Source: DASUBV01 sp963822485 (GTDB lineage: Bacteria > Actinomycetota > Actinomycetes > Streptosporangiales > Streptosporangiaceae). Taken from it: a stretch of DNA of 64,000 nucleotides. Location of the stretch: NCBI GenBank assembly GCA_963822485.1, contig CAWGHW010000037.1:558001-622000 (forward strand). Reading direction: 5' to 3'. The translations under genes and the position numbers were made by a program. Shown piece after piece: positions 56,200 through 64,000 of the stretch (positions are counted from its first letter, which is position 1; each line of letters begins with the position of its first letter). Under the pieces are notes generated by a model. That model was not told where the DNA came from. It ran no database searches and saw only the letters and a list, made by a program, of their open reading frames with translations.

Positions 56200-57476
56200 G
56201 ACCGGACGTCGGCAATCAGGGCGGCCAGACGGCGGACACCCTCATCGATCTGCTCAGTCTCCAGCACGCTGCACGAGAGCCGGATCGCGTGGCTGCCACC
56301 ATCGCCGAAATAGAAGAAGCTCATCGGCGTCCACAGCACGCCGTAATCTCGCGCCGAGCGCTCGAGCAGCTTCTCGTCAGCGAGGACGGGCACGTTGAGG
56401 ACGGCGAAGAAGCCACCGCTCGGCGAGTTCCAGGTGATCGCCGGATCGCTGAAGTGACGCTCGAGTGCGGCCAGCAGCGTGCGGAGGTTGCGCCGGTAGA
56501 ACGCGGTCTTCTCCCGGTTCGCGGCGCGCAGGCTGTATCCGCACGACACGAGCACACCGCCGATGACGGCCTGCGAGATCGGAGAGGTATTGACGGTGAT
56601 CATGCTCTTGATTGTCGACAGCTCGTCGGCCAGCAGGCTGCGATGACCGGCGGCGCTGACGACAGCCTGATCCGCGACCAGGAAGCCCACGCGGGCGCCG
56701 GGGAAAACCGACTTGGCGAACGAGCCGAGGTACATGACCCGGTGATCGGCGTCTAGCGATTTCAGCGCCGGGCTGCGCCTGTCGTCGAGCCCGAACAGCC
56801 CATACGGGTCGTCCTCCAGGATCAGGAGGTCCTGTTCGGCCGCCACCTCGATCAGCCCGCGCCGCACGTCGGCGCTCAGCGAGACGCCGGACGGGTTGGC
56901 GAAGTTCGAGACCACGTACAAGGCCCGCGGCCGACGACCGCTGGCGCGTACCTGGCGGGCGACGCGCGTGACCGTTTCCGGACGCAGGCCCTGCGCCGTC
57001 TCGGGCACCGGAACCACGGTGATGCCGAGCACGCGCGCGGCGCCGGAGAAGCCGACGTAGCAGGGCTCAGCGGCGAGGACGACGTCCTCAGGGCCCGCGC
57101 ACAGCCCGCGCAGCGCGATGATCATCGCTTCCTGGCAGCCCGACGTCACCATGACCGACTCGGCGGGAACGCGGATGTCCTCGTCAGTCTCCAGCATCCG
57201 GGCGATCATCGCGCCGAGCTGACCGTTCGTCCGGCCATATTGCAGGATGGCCTGCCCGACGTGCGCCTCGCTCATGCCCTCGGCCCGCAGGTACCCGAGA
57301 TAGGCGACCAGGTACCGCTCGACGTCCTCGGCGGCATAGAAGCCATCGAATGGGCGACCCGCTGCCAGCGATATCGCGTCAGGAAAACGCTCGGCGACCT
57401 CATTAAGGAAGTTCATCGACGCTGACGCGGGATCGGTGACCGAGGTGTGCAGCGCCTCACGCACCAATTCAACCAT
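56196..57476 (-). CDS. hpgT: PLP-dependent aminotransferase (4-hydroxyphenylglycine type)
   Basis: 426 residues, class I/II. YGRTNGQLGAMIARML, SNFANPSGVSL, the PLP Lys in YLGSFAKSVFPGARVGF and the Arg in AIRLSCSV are present. The arrangement resembles HpgT-type enzymes. In this cluster it should convert 4-hydroxybenzoylformate to 4-hydroxyphenylglycine using an amino donor such as tyrosine. Other aromatic or branched-chain aminotransferases look similar, so the symbol rests on context. Confidence 0.8.
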   Translation of the reverse strand: MVELVREALHTSVTDPASASMNFLNEVAERFPDAISLAAGRPFDGFYAAEDVERYLVAYLGYLRAEGMSEAHVGQAILQYGRTNGQLGAMIARMLETDEDIRVPAESVMVTSGCQEAMIIALRGLCAGPEDVVLAAEPCYVGFSGAARVLGITVVPVPETAQGLRPETVTRVARQVRASGRRPRALYVVSNFANPSGVSLSADVRRGLIEVAAEQDLLILEDDPYGLFGLDDRRSPALKSLDADHRVMYLGSFAKSVFPGARVGFLVADQAVVSAAGHRSLLADELSTIKSMITVNTSPISQAVIGGVLVSCGYSLRAANREKTAFYRRNLRTLLAALERHFSDPAITWNSPSGGFFAVLNVPVLADEKLLERSARDYGVLWTPMSFFYFGDGGSHAIRLSCSVLETEQIDEGVRRLAALIADVRS

Positions 57477-57535
57477 TGCAGGAGATATTCTATCATCGGC
57501 GAGACGACCCGGACCGAGCGAAAAGGGTGTGAGCT

Positions 57536-58477
57536 GTGCCGCTCGACCCGGAGCTGCAGGCGATGCGCGACCAGCGCGAGCTGGACGACGTCCCGCCGCT
57601 GTACGCCATGTCGCTCGCCGACGCCAGGGCCGCGGATCTGGCCTCGATCCGGGCCGGCGGGGGCGAGCCCGAGCCCGTCTACGAGGTCGCCGAGCTGAAG
57701 ATCACCGGGCCCGGCGGCGAGCTGCCGCTGCGGCTGTACCGGCCTGCCAGCGAGCGGCCGCTGCCCGCGCTGGTCTACTTCTTCGGTGGCGGCTGGGTAC
57801 TGGGCACCATCGACACCGCCGACGGCGTCTGCCGCAGGCTGGCCAATGCCTGCGGTGCGCTGGTCGTCGTGGCTGGCTACCGGCTGGCTCCCGAGCACCC
57901 GTTCCCAGCGGCCGTCGACGACTGCTACACGACAGTGCGCTGGGTGGCCGAGCACTCGGGCGAGATCGGCGCAGACCCCGCACGCCTCGCGGTGGGTGGC
58001 GACAGCGCCGGCGGGAACCTGGCCGCGGGAGTGGCGCTGCGGGCCCGCGCCGACGGGCCGGCCCTGGCCGGCCAGCTTCTCGTATATCCCAACACCGATC
58101 AGCTCGCCGACGACCAGTCGATGCGAGCCGCGGACGACCGGTTTCTCTTCAACCGCCATTCAGTCGACTGGTACCGCCAGCATTACCTGGCCAATCCCGG
58201 CGACGCGGCCCACCCGCTGGCATCGCCGCTTCGCGCCGAGAGCCTCGCCGGGCTACCTCCGGCGCTCGTCATCACCGCGGAGTACGACCCCCTGCGCGAT
58301 CAGGGCGAGGCGTACGCGCGCAGGCTAGCCGACGAGGGCGTCCCGGTCGAGCTCAGCCGCTACCCGGGCATGGCGCACGGGTTCTTCACGATGATCGGCA
58401 CCCTCGGCGCCAGCCGGGCCGCGATCGCTCAGGCCGCTTCGCGTCTGCGGGCATGGTTTGATGCCGAGCTGCCGTAG
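57536..58477 (+). CDS. Alpha/beta hydrolase, HSL (esterase/lipase) family
   Basis: 313 residues. Nucleophile elbow GGDSAGGN, Asp in TAEYDPLRDQGE, His in PGMAHGFFT. The family oxyanion motif HGGG is FGGG here (LVYFFGGGWVLG), an unusual loss of His. GTG start after AAAAGGG. Single plus-strand gene between minus-strand pairs; may release or trim an ester intermediate. Confidence 0.87.
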   Translation: MPLDPELQAMRDQRELDDVPPLYAMSLADARAADLASIRAGGGEPEPVYEVAELKITGPGGELPLRLYRPASERPLPALVYFFGGGWVLGTIDTADGVCRRLANACGALVVVAGYRLAPEHPFPAAVDDCYTTVRWVAEHSGEIGADPARLAVGGDSAGGNLAAGVALRARADGPALAGQLLVYPNTDQLADDQSMRAADDRFLFNRHSVDWYRQHYLANPGDAAHPLASPLRAESLAGLPPALVITAEYDPLRDQGEAYARRLADEGVPVELSRYPGMAHGFFTMIGTLGASRAAIAQAASRLRAWFDAELP

Positions 58478-59380
58478 CTAGGGCGCGGTCCGGGTGTCGA
58501 AGGCGGTCAGGCACAGATAGCGCAGGCCGGGATCGTAGTCGGCGGCCACCAGCAGGTCCGGGTGGCCGCCGTCGCTGGCCAGCTCGTCGATGAGGCCCGA
58601 CCATACAGCGGTGGACGGCTGTCCGGGCGGCATGACCCGCACCCGCCCCGCGACGGGCGTGGCCCATTCCGCGGCGAGCGCGTCACCGAGCACCAGTCCC
58701 ACCTCGTGGTACCCGGCCGCCAGCTCGACGAGGTCAGCGGCGGCGAGGCCGGCGGCATCGCCGGGCGGGACGCCCGGATGCTGGCGCAGCGCGGCGACCC
58801 GGGCCTGCGACGTCGCGCCGTCACCGAAGAGCATGGCGACCCCCCGGTGCTGGGACGGCAACGTCGCCGGGGAGCTATAGGGCAACGCCGCCTGCTCGAC
58901 GACGATCAGCAGCGCCCGCACCGCGGCGGCCGACGAGGCGTACTCGCGGGCAATCCGCAGGCCGCTGAAGGCCGCCGCCGGGCCCTGGTCACAGACAGCG
59001 AACGCCATCGGCGCGCCCGGAGTGCGGTGACTGAGATACGCGGCAGTCTGCCGGCCAGGCCACAGGTCGTGGATGGAGAACGCCAGTACTAGCAGGTCAA
59101 CAGGCTCATCTGCCGAGACGGCCGACCCGATCAGCGCTTCGGCCATCTCCCCGTACGAATGGCCGAGGGCCGGTGATAGCGGCTCGCCGAACATCGCGGC
59201 CGGCACCTCGTGCCCGTAGGGCCTGCTCATGTCCGCCAGGTACTCGCCGACCTGGGCCCGGTTCGCCGGATCGGCGAGGAACTCGGCAGGCCCGGTGAAG
59301 CTGCGGTGCACCGCCCGCACCAAGTGCAGGTCACGGTCGCGGTGCCGGGGCGGTCCAGCGGGCGGGAGCGCGACGAACAT
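58478..59380 (-). CDS. KASIII-like (thiolase-fold) partner protein
   Basis: 300 residues, predicted thiolase fold by its segments (DLLVLAFSIHDLWPGRQTAA, AFAVCDQGPAAAFSGLRIAR, GVAMLFGDGATSQARV). A Cys is present at the nucleophile position, but the usual His and Asn motifs are not. It follows the true KASIII gene by 45 bp, so a heterodimer is likely. Remote similarity only. Confidence 0.6.
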   Translation of the reverse strand: MFVALPPAGPPRHRDRDLHLVRAVHRSFTGPAEFLADPANRAQVGEYLADMSRPYGHEVPAAMFGEPLSPALGHSYGEMAEALIGSAVSADEPVDLLVLAFSIHDLWPGRQTAAYLSHRTPGAPMAFAVCDQGPAAAFSGLRIAREYASSAAAVRALLIVVEQAALPYSSPATLPSQHRGVAMLFGDGATSQARVAALRQHPGVPPGDAAGLAAADLVELAAGYHEVGLVLGDALAAEWATPVAGRVRVMPPGQPSTAVWSGLIDELASDGGHPDLLVAADYDPGLRYLCLTAFDTRTAP

Positions 59381-59389
59381 GGCGTCCTC

Positions 59390-59437
59390 TCGGTCAGTGC
59401 TCGAATCGGTCAGTGCTCGAATCGGTCAGTGCTCGAA
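59390..59437. repeat. 16-bp tandem repeat, three copies
   Basis: Three exact copies of TCGGTCAGTGCTCGAA across the end of the KASIII gene; each copy carries the last codons and the stop, so only the first is used. Confidence 0.9.
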
Positions 59438-60382
59438 CACCATCGCCGAGAAAGTCGCGCCGCCCCCGGCGCCGACCGCGGCGGCGAGGTAGCGGTCGCC
59501 TGGCTGCAGCAGGCCGCGCTCGCACGCGGTCTGGTAGTTGGCGAACATATCCGCACAGAAAACGTGACCGCTGGCCGCGACATTGTCCAGCACCACGCGG
59601 TCTCGCGGGAATTTGAGCAGCGTGCACATCCGCTGCCAGGTCACCAGGTTGACGTTGTGCGGCAGCACGACACGGATATCGTCCAGCGTAAGGCCCGCCT
59701 CGTCCAGGGCCCGCCGCATCACCTCAGCCAGCGAGGGCCGGTATTCACGCTGCAGCCGCGCGTCGTTCTCGCCGGTGGTGCTATCGAACTCACCCCGCAC
59801 GTTGCACGCGTACGCGAGCAGCCGGTCGCGCGCGCCGAACGCGCTGACCAGGCACGCGGACGCGCCCTCGCCGAAGACAGTCGTGTCAGCGAACACCTGG
59901 GCCGCGCGGGTGAACGCCTTCTCGCCGCTGAGGACGAGCGCGAGCGGCCCTGGCCCGCCGTCCTGGCCGTCCGGCCCGTCGCAGGTGTCGCCGGCCAGCA
60001 GCCGGCCGGCCATGTCGATCGCCAGCAAGCCGCTGGCGCATGACTGGTGCGTGACGGTGAACGCGAGCGCGTGGCCGAGCCCGAGCGCGCGGCAGACCTC
60101 GTGCAGGGGGTTGACCGGGTACGGCGCGACCACGGGCATGGCCCGCGCGTACAGGACGTACCGGACGCGGTGCTCCTGGCCGCGCAGCGCATCCAGCCCC
60201 GCGGCGGCCTTCATCAGCAGGCGGGTCAGCGACGGGTCCGGGTCGCGGCCGACTTCCCTCAGCCCGTGAAACCGCCGGAACAGCTTGACCTGCATCTCGG
60301 TCAGGCCGAGCGAGTCGGCCAGGCTCTCGATGGGTATCCGGACCGGCGGCAGGTACACCGACACCGCCTCCAGCGCGGTCAT
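59426..60382 (-). CDS. 3-oxoacyl-ACP synthase III (KASIII)-family enzyme
   Basis: 318 residues. Nucleophile Cys in THQSCASGLLA, His in VVLPHNVNLVTW; the third motif reads NVAASGHVFCAD, with His where FabH has Asn. Relatives with this pattern act as acyltransferases or condensing enzymes in secondary metabolism. It could prime or transfer the aryl/acyl unit to a hydroxyl or carbon acceptor. First gene of a minus-strand pair. Confidence 0.85.
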   Translation of the reverse strand: MTALEAVSVYLPPVRIPIESLADSLGLTEMQVKLFRRFHGLREVGRDPDPSLTRLLMKAAAGLDALRGQEHRVRYVLYARAMPVVAPYPVNPLHEVCRALGLGHALAFTVTHQSCASGLLAIDMAGRLLAGDTCDGPDGQDGGPGPLALVLSGEKAFTRAAQVFADTTVFGEGASACLVSAFGARDRLLAYACNVRGEFDSTTGENDARLQREYRPSLAEVMRRALDEAGLTLDDIRVVLPHNVNLVTWQRMCTLLKFPRDRVVLDNVAASGHVFCADMFANYQTACERGLLQPGDRYLAAAVGAGGGATFSAMVFEH

Positions 60383-60519
60383 GCTGCCACCGGATCAATG
60401 GTCACGCTGCCACCGCATCAGGATGAATCGTGAATGTCAACGTGTGCCGCTTCCTCTAGGCGCCCTGGCCAGGCCCGGTTAGCATCGGACCGACCCCGCG
60501 ATCCAGGCCGGAGGACTAA

Positions 60520-61440
60520 ATGAACGACACCGCGGCAAGCGTGGCCGCGGGGATGCTCCCGGCCGCGGACATCCGGTCCCTGCGGCACTTCCGCGCGGCG
60601 GCCAGGAAAGCGGGCGGCGTCCTCGACCTGATCATGCCGATGCGAGTCGGCGGAGACGGCCCTCGCCTGTTCTGCGCGCATCCGATGATCGGCCTGAGCT
60701 GGTGTTATCTGGCCCTGCTCCCGCACGTGGATGCCAGGTACCCGCTCTACGGCCTGCAGGCCCGTGGTCTGCGGCGACCCGAGCCACTGCCGGCCAGCAT
60801 GACGGAGATGGCGCGGGATTACGCCGACCAGATCCGGACGGTGCAGCCAGCCGGCCCCTACCATCTGTTCGGCTGGTCACTGGGCGGGAACATCGCCTTC
60901 GCGATCGCGGAGGAACTCGAGCGCCGCGGTGAGCGCATCGGGCTGCTCGTCATCCTGGACTCGAATCTGTCCGCCATCGACGCGATCGCACCGAGCAACG
61001 AGCCCTGGATGATCTACAACCTCGTTCTCGCGCAGTTCGGGTACGTGCCCGCGCTGACCGCTGCCGATCCGGCGCCCGACGCGCGGATGCTCGAACTGGT
61101 CCGCAGGCGGCCGGGTATGGGGCTGGACGAGTGGCCGGACCAGCGGGTGCATGCGATGCAGCGCGTGATCAAGAACAATGTCGTGGTGGGGGGCATGCAC
61201 CGGCCCGGCCGCGTGCACTGCCGGCTGCTGTTCTTCTCCGCTACCCGCAATCCCCCCGGGCTGGCCGAGAAGCTAGACAGCTGGCGGTCGTTCGTCGATG
61301 GCCCGATCGAGGCGGTCGAACTGGACTGCGACCATCGTCACATGCTCCTGCCTGAGCCGGTCGCGCGGATCGGGCCAGCGCTCTGCGGAACAACTGGCGC
61401 GCGCCGCGGCCAGCACGGCGCACTGACTATCCGTTCTTGA
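60520..61440 (+). CDS. NRPS/PKS-type thioesterase
   Basis: 306 residues. LFCAHPMIGLSWCYLALLPH at the N-terminus, nucleophile motif FGWSLGGNIAF, Asp in LVILDSNLS, and a C-terminal His in ELDCDHRHML. GGAGG precedes the ATG. As a free-standing enzyme it may release the product or unload wrongly primed carrier proteins. Its 3' end overlaps the converging E1 beta gene by 14 bp. Confidence 0.88.
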   Translation: MNDTAASVAAGMLPAADIRSLRHFRAAARKAGGVLDLIMPMRVGGDGPRLFCAHPMIGLSWCYLALLPHVDARYPLYGLQARGLRRPEPLPASMTEMARDYADQIRTVQPAGPYHLFGWSLGGNIAFAIAEELERRGERIGLLVILDSNLSAIDAIAPSNEPWMIYNLVLAQFGYVPALTAADPAPDARMLELVRRRPGMGLDEWPDQRVHAMQRVIKNNVVVGGMHRPGRVHCRLLFFSATRNPPGLAEKLDSWRSFVDGPIEAVELDCDHRHMLLPEPVARIGPALCGTTGARRGQHGALTIRS

Positions 61441-62398
61441 CCACTTTCAGGACTGTGTCCGTCAGCAGCTGCCGGCTGGGCTGCAACGCCACGTCGAGTT
61501 CCGGCACGCACCCGAGGATCGCGCCGTCCGGCCGGGTGATCCGCCGTGGCGGCGCGACCAGGTTCATCTCCTCGGTGGCGGTGGCGAGGATCTCGGCGGC
61601 CATGCCGCAGGTCCGGTTCGAGTCGTCGATGACGACCAGCCGGCCAGTCCTGGCCAGCGACGCGGCCAGGCCGTCCCAGTCAAAGGGATAAAGCGTCCGG
61701 GGATCGAACACCTCGATCGATACCTGGTCCGCCAGCTCGTCGGCTACCGCCAGCGCGTCATACACCAGGTGCCCGATCGCGACGACCGTCACGTCGTGCC
61801 CCTCCCGGTGAACCCGCCCGGTGCCGAGCGGCACCGGCACCAGGCTGCCCGGCGCCACGTCCTGGCGTATCGCCAGCGAGCCGATCGGGGCGAACACCAC
61901 CACCGGGTCGTCGTCCCGGATCGCCGAAACGAGCAACCCGAACGCGTCCGAGGGAGTAGCGGGCACCACGGTCTTGACGCCGTAGTGGGCGAACAGACTG
62001 TACGGCTGGTCGGAATGCTGGCCGCCCCAGCCGGACCGCCAGCCCGCGGCGGGCAGCAGGTAGGTGACCGGGACCCGGGCCTGCCCCCCGCTCATCAGCG
62101 GGAACTTGTTCGCCTGGTTGACGATCTGCTCGAAGACCAGCATCAGCAGAAACGGGATCTGGTACTCCACCACCGGCCGCAACCCGGCCATGGCCGCACC
62201 GGTCGCGAAGTTCGTGACGCCCTGCTCCGACAGTGGCGTCTCCACGATCCGCTCCGGACCGAAACGGTCGAACAGCCCTACGGTCACGTGGGTGAGCGCA
62301 TGCCGGACGTCCTCGCCGAGCACGAACACGGCGGGGTCGCGTTCCATCTCGGCGGCGAGCGCCTGGTTCAGAGCCCGCGTGTACGACAGCTTGGTCAC
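61427..62398 (-). CDS. 2-oxoacid dehydrogenase E1 beta subunit
   Basis: 323 residues of the transketolase-like family: YTRALNQALAAEM, FVLGEDVRHALTHVT, ETPLSEQGVTNFATGAAMAG, EVFDPRTLYPFDW. Its start overlaps the E1 alpha stop (GTGA). In this cluster the pair may decarboxylate an aryl 2-oxoacid such as 4-hydroxybenzoylformate or 4-hydroxyphenylpyruvate, similar in concept to the PglB/PglC pair of phenylglycine pathways. No E2 or E3 gene is visible. Confidence 0.9.
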   Translation of the reverse strand: MTKLSYTRALNQALAAEMERDPAVFVLGEDVRHALTHVTVGLFDRFGPERIVETPLSEQGVTNFATGAAMAGLRPVVEYQIPFLLMLVFEQIVNQANKFPLMSGGQARVPVTYLLPAAGWRSGWGGQHSDQPYSLFAHYGVKTVVPATPSDAFGLLVSAIRDDDPVVVFAPIGSLAIRQDVAPGSLVPVPLGTGRVHREGHDVTVVAIGHLVYDALAVADELADQVSIEVFDPRTLYPFDWDGLAASLARTGRLVVIDDSNRTCGMAAEILATATEEMNLVAPPRRITRPDGAILGCVPELDVALQPSRQLLTDTVLKVVKNG

Positions 62399-63452
62399 CG
62401 CGGAGCCGTCCTTTCCTCTGGCATGGCCGCTACGCCCGGCCGGGTCTGCAGGCCCGACGCGTACAGGTACTCGAGGGCATCGGCAGGATCCGGCTTCGGG
62501 CCGGCCAGGGCGAACCGCACGGCCGCTTCCACGATGACCTCGACCTCGGCATCGATCTGCCCGCGCAAGCCCTCCGGTATCCGCCCCGCCTGCAGCGCCA
62601 GCGGGTCACGTGCCTTCCAGCGGGCGATCTCCTCCGGATCGCGGTACCGCGGCCTGGTCGTGATCTCGAAGGTGTGATGGCCCTCGAACCGGTACGTGAG
62701 GAACTCCACGAACGTGGGTCCCTGGCCAGCCCGGGCCCGTGCCACGGCGCGGGCAACCGCCGCGTACACCGGTTCGGGATCCATCCCGTCGACCGTCTCC
62801 GCGGGGATCCCGAACGCCTCAGCACGCCCGGTGACCGATCCGGCCACGCTCGCCCCGACCGGGAGCGTGGTCGCGTACAGGTTGTTCTCGCAGATGAAAA
62901 CGACGGGCACCTGCCACAGCGCGGCCAGGTTGAACGACTCCAGCAGCGCGCCCTGGTTGACGGCACCATCGCCGAACACGCTGACCGCTACGCGGTCGCT
63001 GCCTGCCCGGGCCAGCGCCCATGCGGCCCCCGCCGCCAGCGGCGCGCCGTGCCCCACCGACCCGGTGGAGCCGAGCACGCCAACAGTGAAGTCGGAAGGA
63101 TGAAACGAGCCGCCCCGGCCGCGAGCGACCCCGGTGGTCCGCCCCGCCATCTCGGCCAGCAGCCGGCCTGGCTCGGAGCCCTTGGCCAGCAACTGCCCGT
63201 GCCCGCGATGGTTCGCCAGCATGATGTCGTCGCGGCGAAGCGCGGCGCCGGTCCCGGCGGCGACGGCTTCCTGCCCGATGCACGGATGGATGCCGCTGAC
63301 GATCTCGCCGGACCTGACCAGGTCCATGGCGCGCTCCTCGAACCGGCGAATCAGCCGCATCGTCCGGTAGAAGTCCTCGGGCCGCGGCGCTGTGCCATCG
63401 CGGCGGCTGTGCCATCCGGGACTGTGCCATCCGGGCTGGCGGTCAAGGTCAT
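62395..63452 (-). CDS. 2-oxoacid dehydrogenase E1 alpha subunit
   Basis: Thiamin-diphosphate-binding subunit: YRTMRLIRRFEERAMDLV, GIHPCIGQEAVAAG, GGSFHPSDF and the TPP motif GDGAVNQGALLESFNLA...ENN. The ATG at 63452 has GAGGTAGG upstream and begins MTLTASPDGTV, but it is one base out of frame with the body. The shift falls near 63405, inside three copies of a GATGGCACAG-type repeat. The body frame is open back to a GTG at 63510, without a good binding site. Confidence 0.85.
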
Positions 63453-63581
63453 CTGGCCTACCTCGGGCTCTGCGAGTGAACAGGCGCGTCGGCCAGGCCA
63501 GCGCGACCACGGCCAGTGCTACCGCGGCGGTCGCACCTTCCTCAGGCTACGTCGCCAGGTGCCCGGCGAACAGCCCGCACA

Positions 63582-64000
63582 TCACGATGTCGCCCCATAC
63601 GATGCAGAGCTCTCCAGGTGCGCGGCGCTCTCCAGGTGCGCGGCCGCCGCCGCTGCCCCGCCCGCGGCGGCGAACGAGTCCGCGATCCGTCCGGCGGCGT
63701 GCCGATAGGCCGGATCATCAAGGATCGTGACCAGGGCCTGCCGCAGCTGGCTGGGAAGGACCCGGCTGAACGGCACCCGGATGCCGGCCCCGGCCCGGAC
63801 CACCTGCGAGGCGACGACGGGCTGGTCGTGGTTGATCGGGGCGAGGACGAGGGGCACGCCGTGCGCGAGCGTCTCGCACACGGTGTTCATGCCGCCGTGG
63901 CTGATGACCGCGTCCAGCCGCGGCAGCAGCGCCAGCATCGGCACCGAGGGCACCACCAGCACGTTGCCCGGCGGCTCAGGCAGCAGGTCCGGCGGTCCGA
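63582..64000 (-). CDS. MGT/UGT-family glycosyltransferase, C-terminal part
   Basis: The visible 139 residues are the C-terminal nucleotide-sugar domain of a macrolide-type (GT1) glycosyltransferase: LVVPSVPMLALLPRLDAVIS, HGGMNTVCETLAHGVPLVLAP, DQPVVASQVVRAGAGIRV. The frame remains open to the right edge, so the start lies outside. An 18-bp duplication near the stop encodes SAAHLESAAHLES. It implies that the product is glycosylated. Confidence 0.85.
   Translation of the reverse strand, partial: GPPDLLPEPPGNVLVVPSVPMLALLPRLDAVISHGGMNTVCETLAHGVPLVLAPINHDQPVVASQVVRAGAGIRVPFSRVLPSQLRQALVTILDDPAYRHAAGRIADSFAAAGGAAAAAAHLESAAHLESSASYGATS

Overview
The window is very GC-rich (roughly 70 percent or more), densely coded, uses many GTG starts, and carries families typical of actinomycetes: a LexA with an actinobacterial SOS box, DUF1707, DUF3618, DUF222/HNH proteins, LAL-type LuxR regulators and SnoaL-like proteins. 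I read it as a chromosomal segment of a filamentous actinomycete. Genus cannot be fixed from sequence alone. No tRNA, rRNA, CRISPR array, insertion sequence or phage module was seen.

Layout. 1-13 kb: lexA under its own SOS box, a divergent SDR/TetR pair with two operator copies, an APH-like kinase, a BBE-type flavin oxidase, a PepSY/histidine kinase/response regulator operon facing a small Gly-rich exported protein, a metallo-beta-lactamase-fold hydrolase, a GNAT, a LAL-type regulator and an RsbW-like ATPase. 13-18 kb: two divergent leucyl-tRNA synthetase genes. The minus-strand one has a 9-residue leader peptide with three consecutive Leu codons followed by hairpins and a U-rich terminator, which looks like a leucine attenuator. 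18.8-26 kb: one long locus that matches enediyne-type iterative PKSs domain for domain (KS-AT-KR-DH-C-terminal end). The catalytic residue of every domain is substituted, the ACP region is replaced by Ala/Pro-rich low-complexity sequence, and the reading frame changes about five times. 26-33 kb: a secreted orphan protein, a P-loop kinase, a P450, pterin dehydratase, gcvT-gcvH, an alanine-racemase-fold aldolase and DUF3618. 33-47 kb: a large secreted phosphoesterase, two HAD hydrolases, several regulator/enzyme pairs (MarR/hydrolase, ArsR/AHSA1, LysR/FAD monooxygenase), a broken DUF222-HNH gene and two MarR genes.

47.3-64 kb is a biosynthetic gene cluster that runs off the right edge. It holds the complete 4-hydroxyphenylglycine-type route: a hydroxymandelate synthase, an FMN hydroxymandelate oxidase and a 4-hydroxyphenylglycine-type aminotransferase. 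With these are a stand-alone AMP ligase, two small carrier proteins, a ketosynthase, a half-length KS-like partner, a PhyH oxygenase, a DUF3050 (heme-oxygenase-like) protein, an Sfp-type PPTase, an esterase, a KASIII and a KASIII-like partner, a thioesterase, dehydrogenase E1 alpha and beta subunits, and an MGT-type glycosyltransferase. No modular NRPS or PKS is present, so the cluster appears to build its product on free-standing carrier proteins. The product is not recognisable to me.

A caution for the whole window: single-base frame changes occur in genes that should be intact (both leuS genes, gcvT, the ligase, the KS, E1 alpha), usually inside G/C runs. Many are probably sequence errors, so broken frames alone should not be read as pseudogenes. 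Active-site substitutions are not explained that way.
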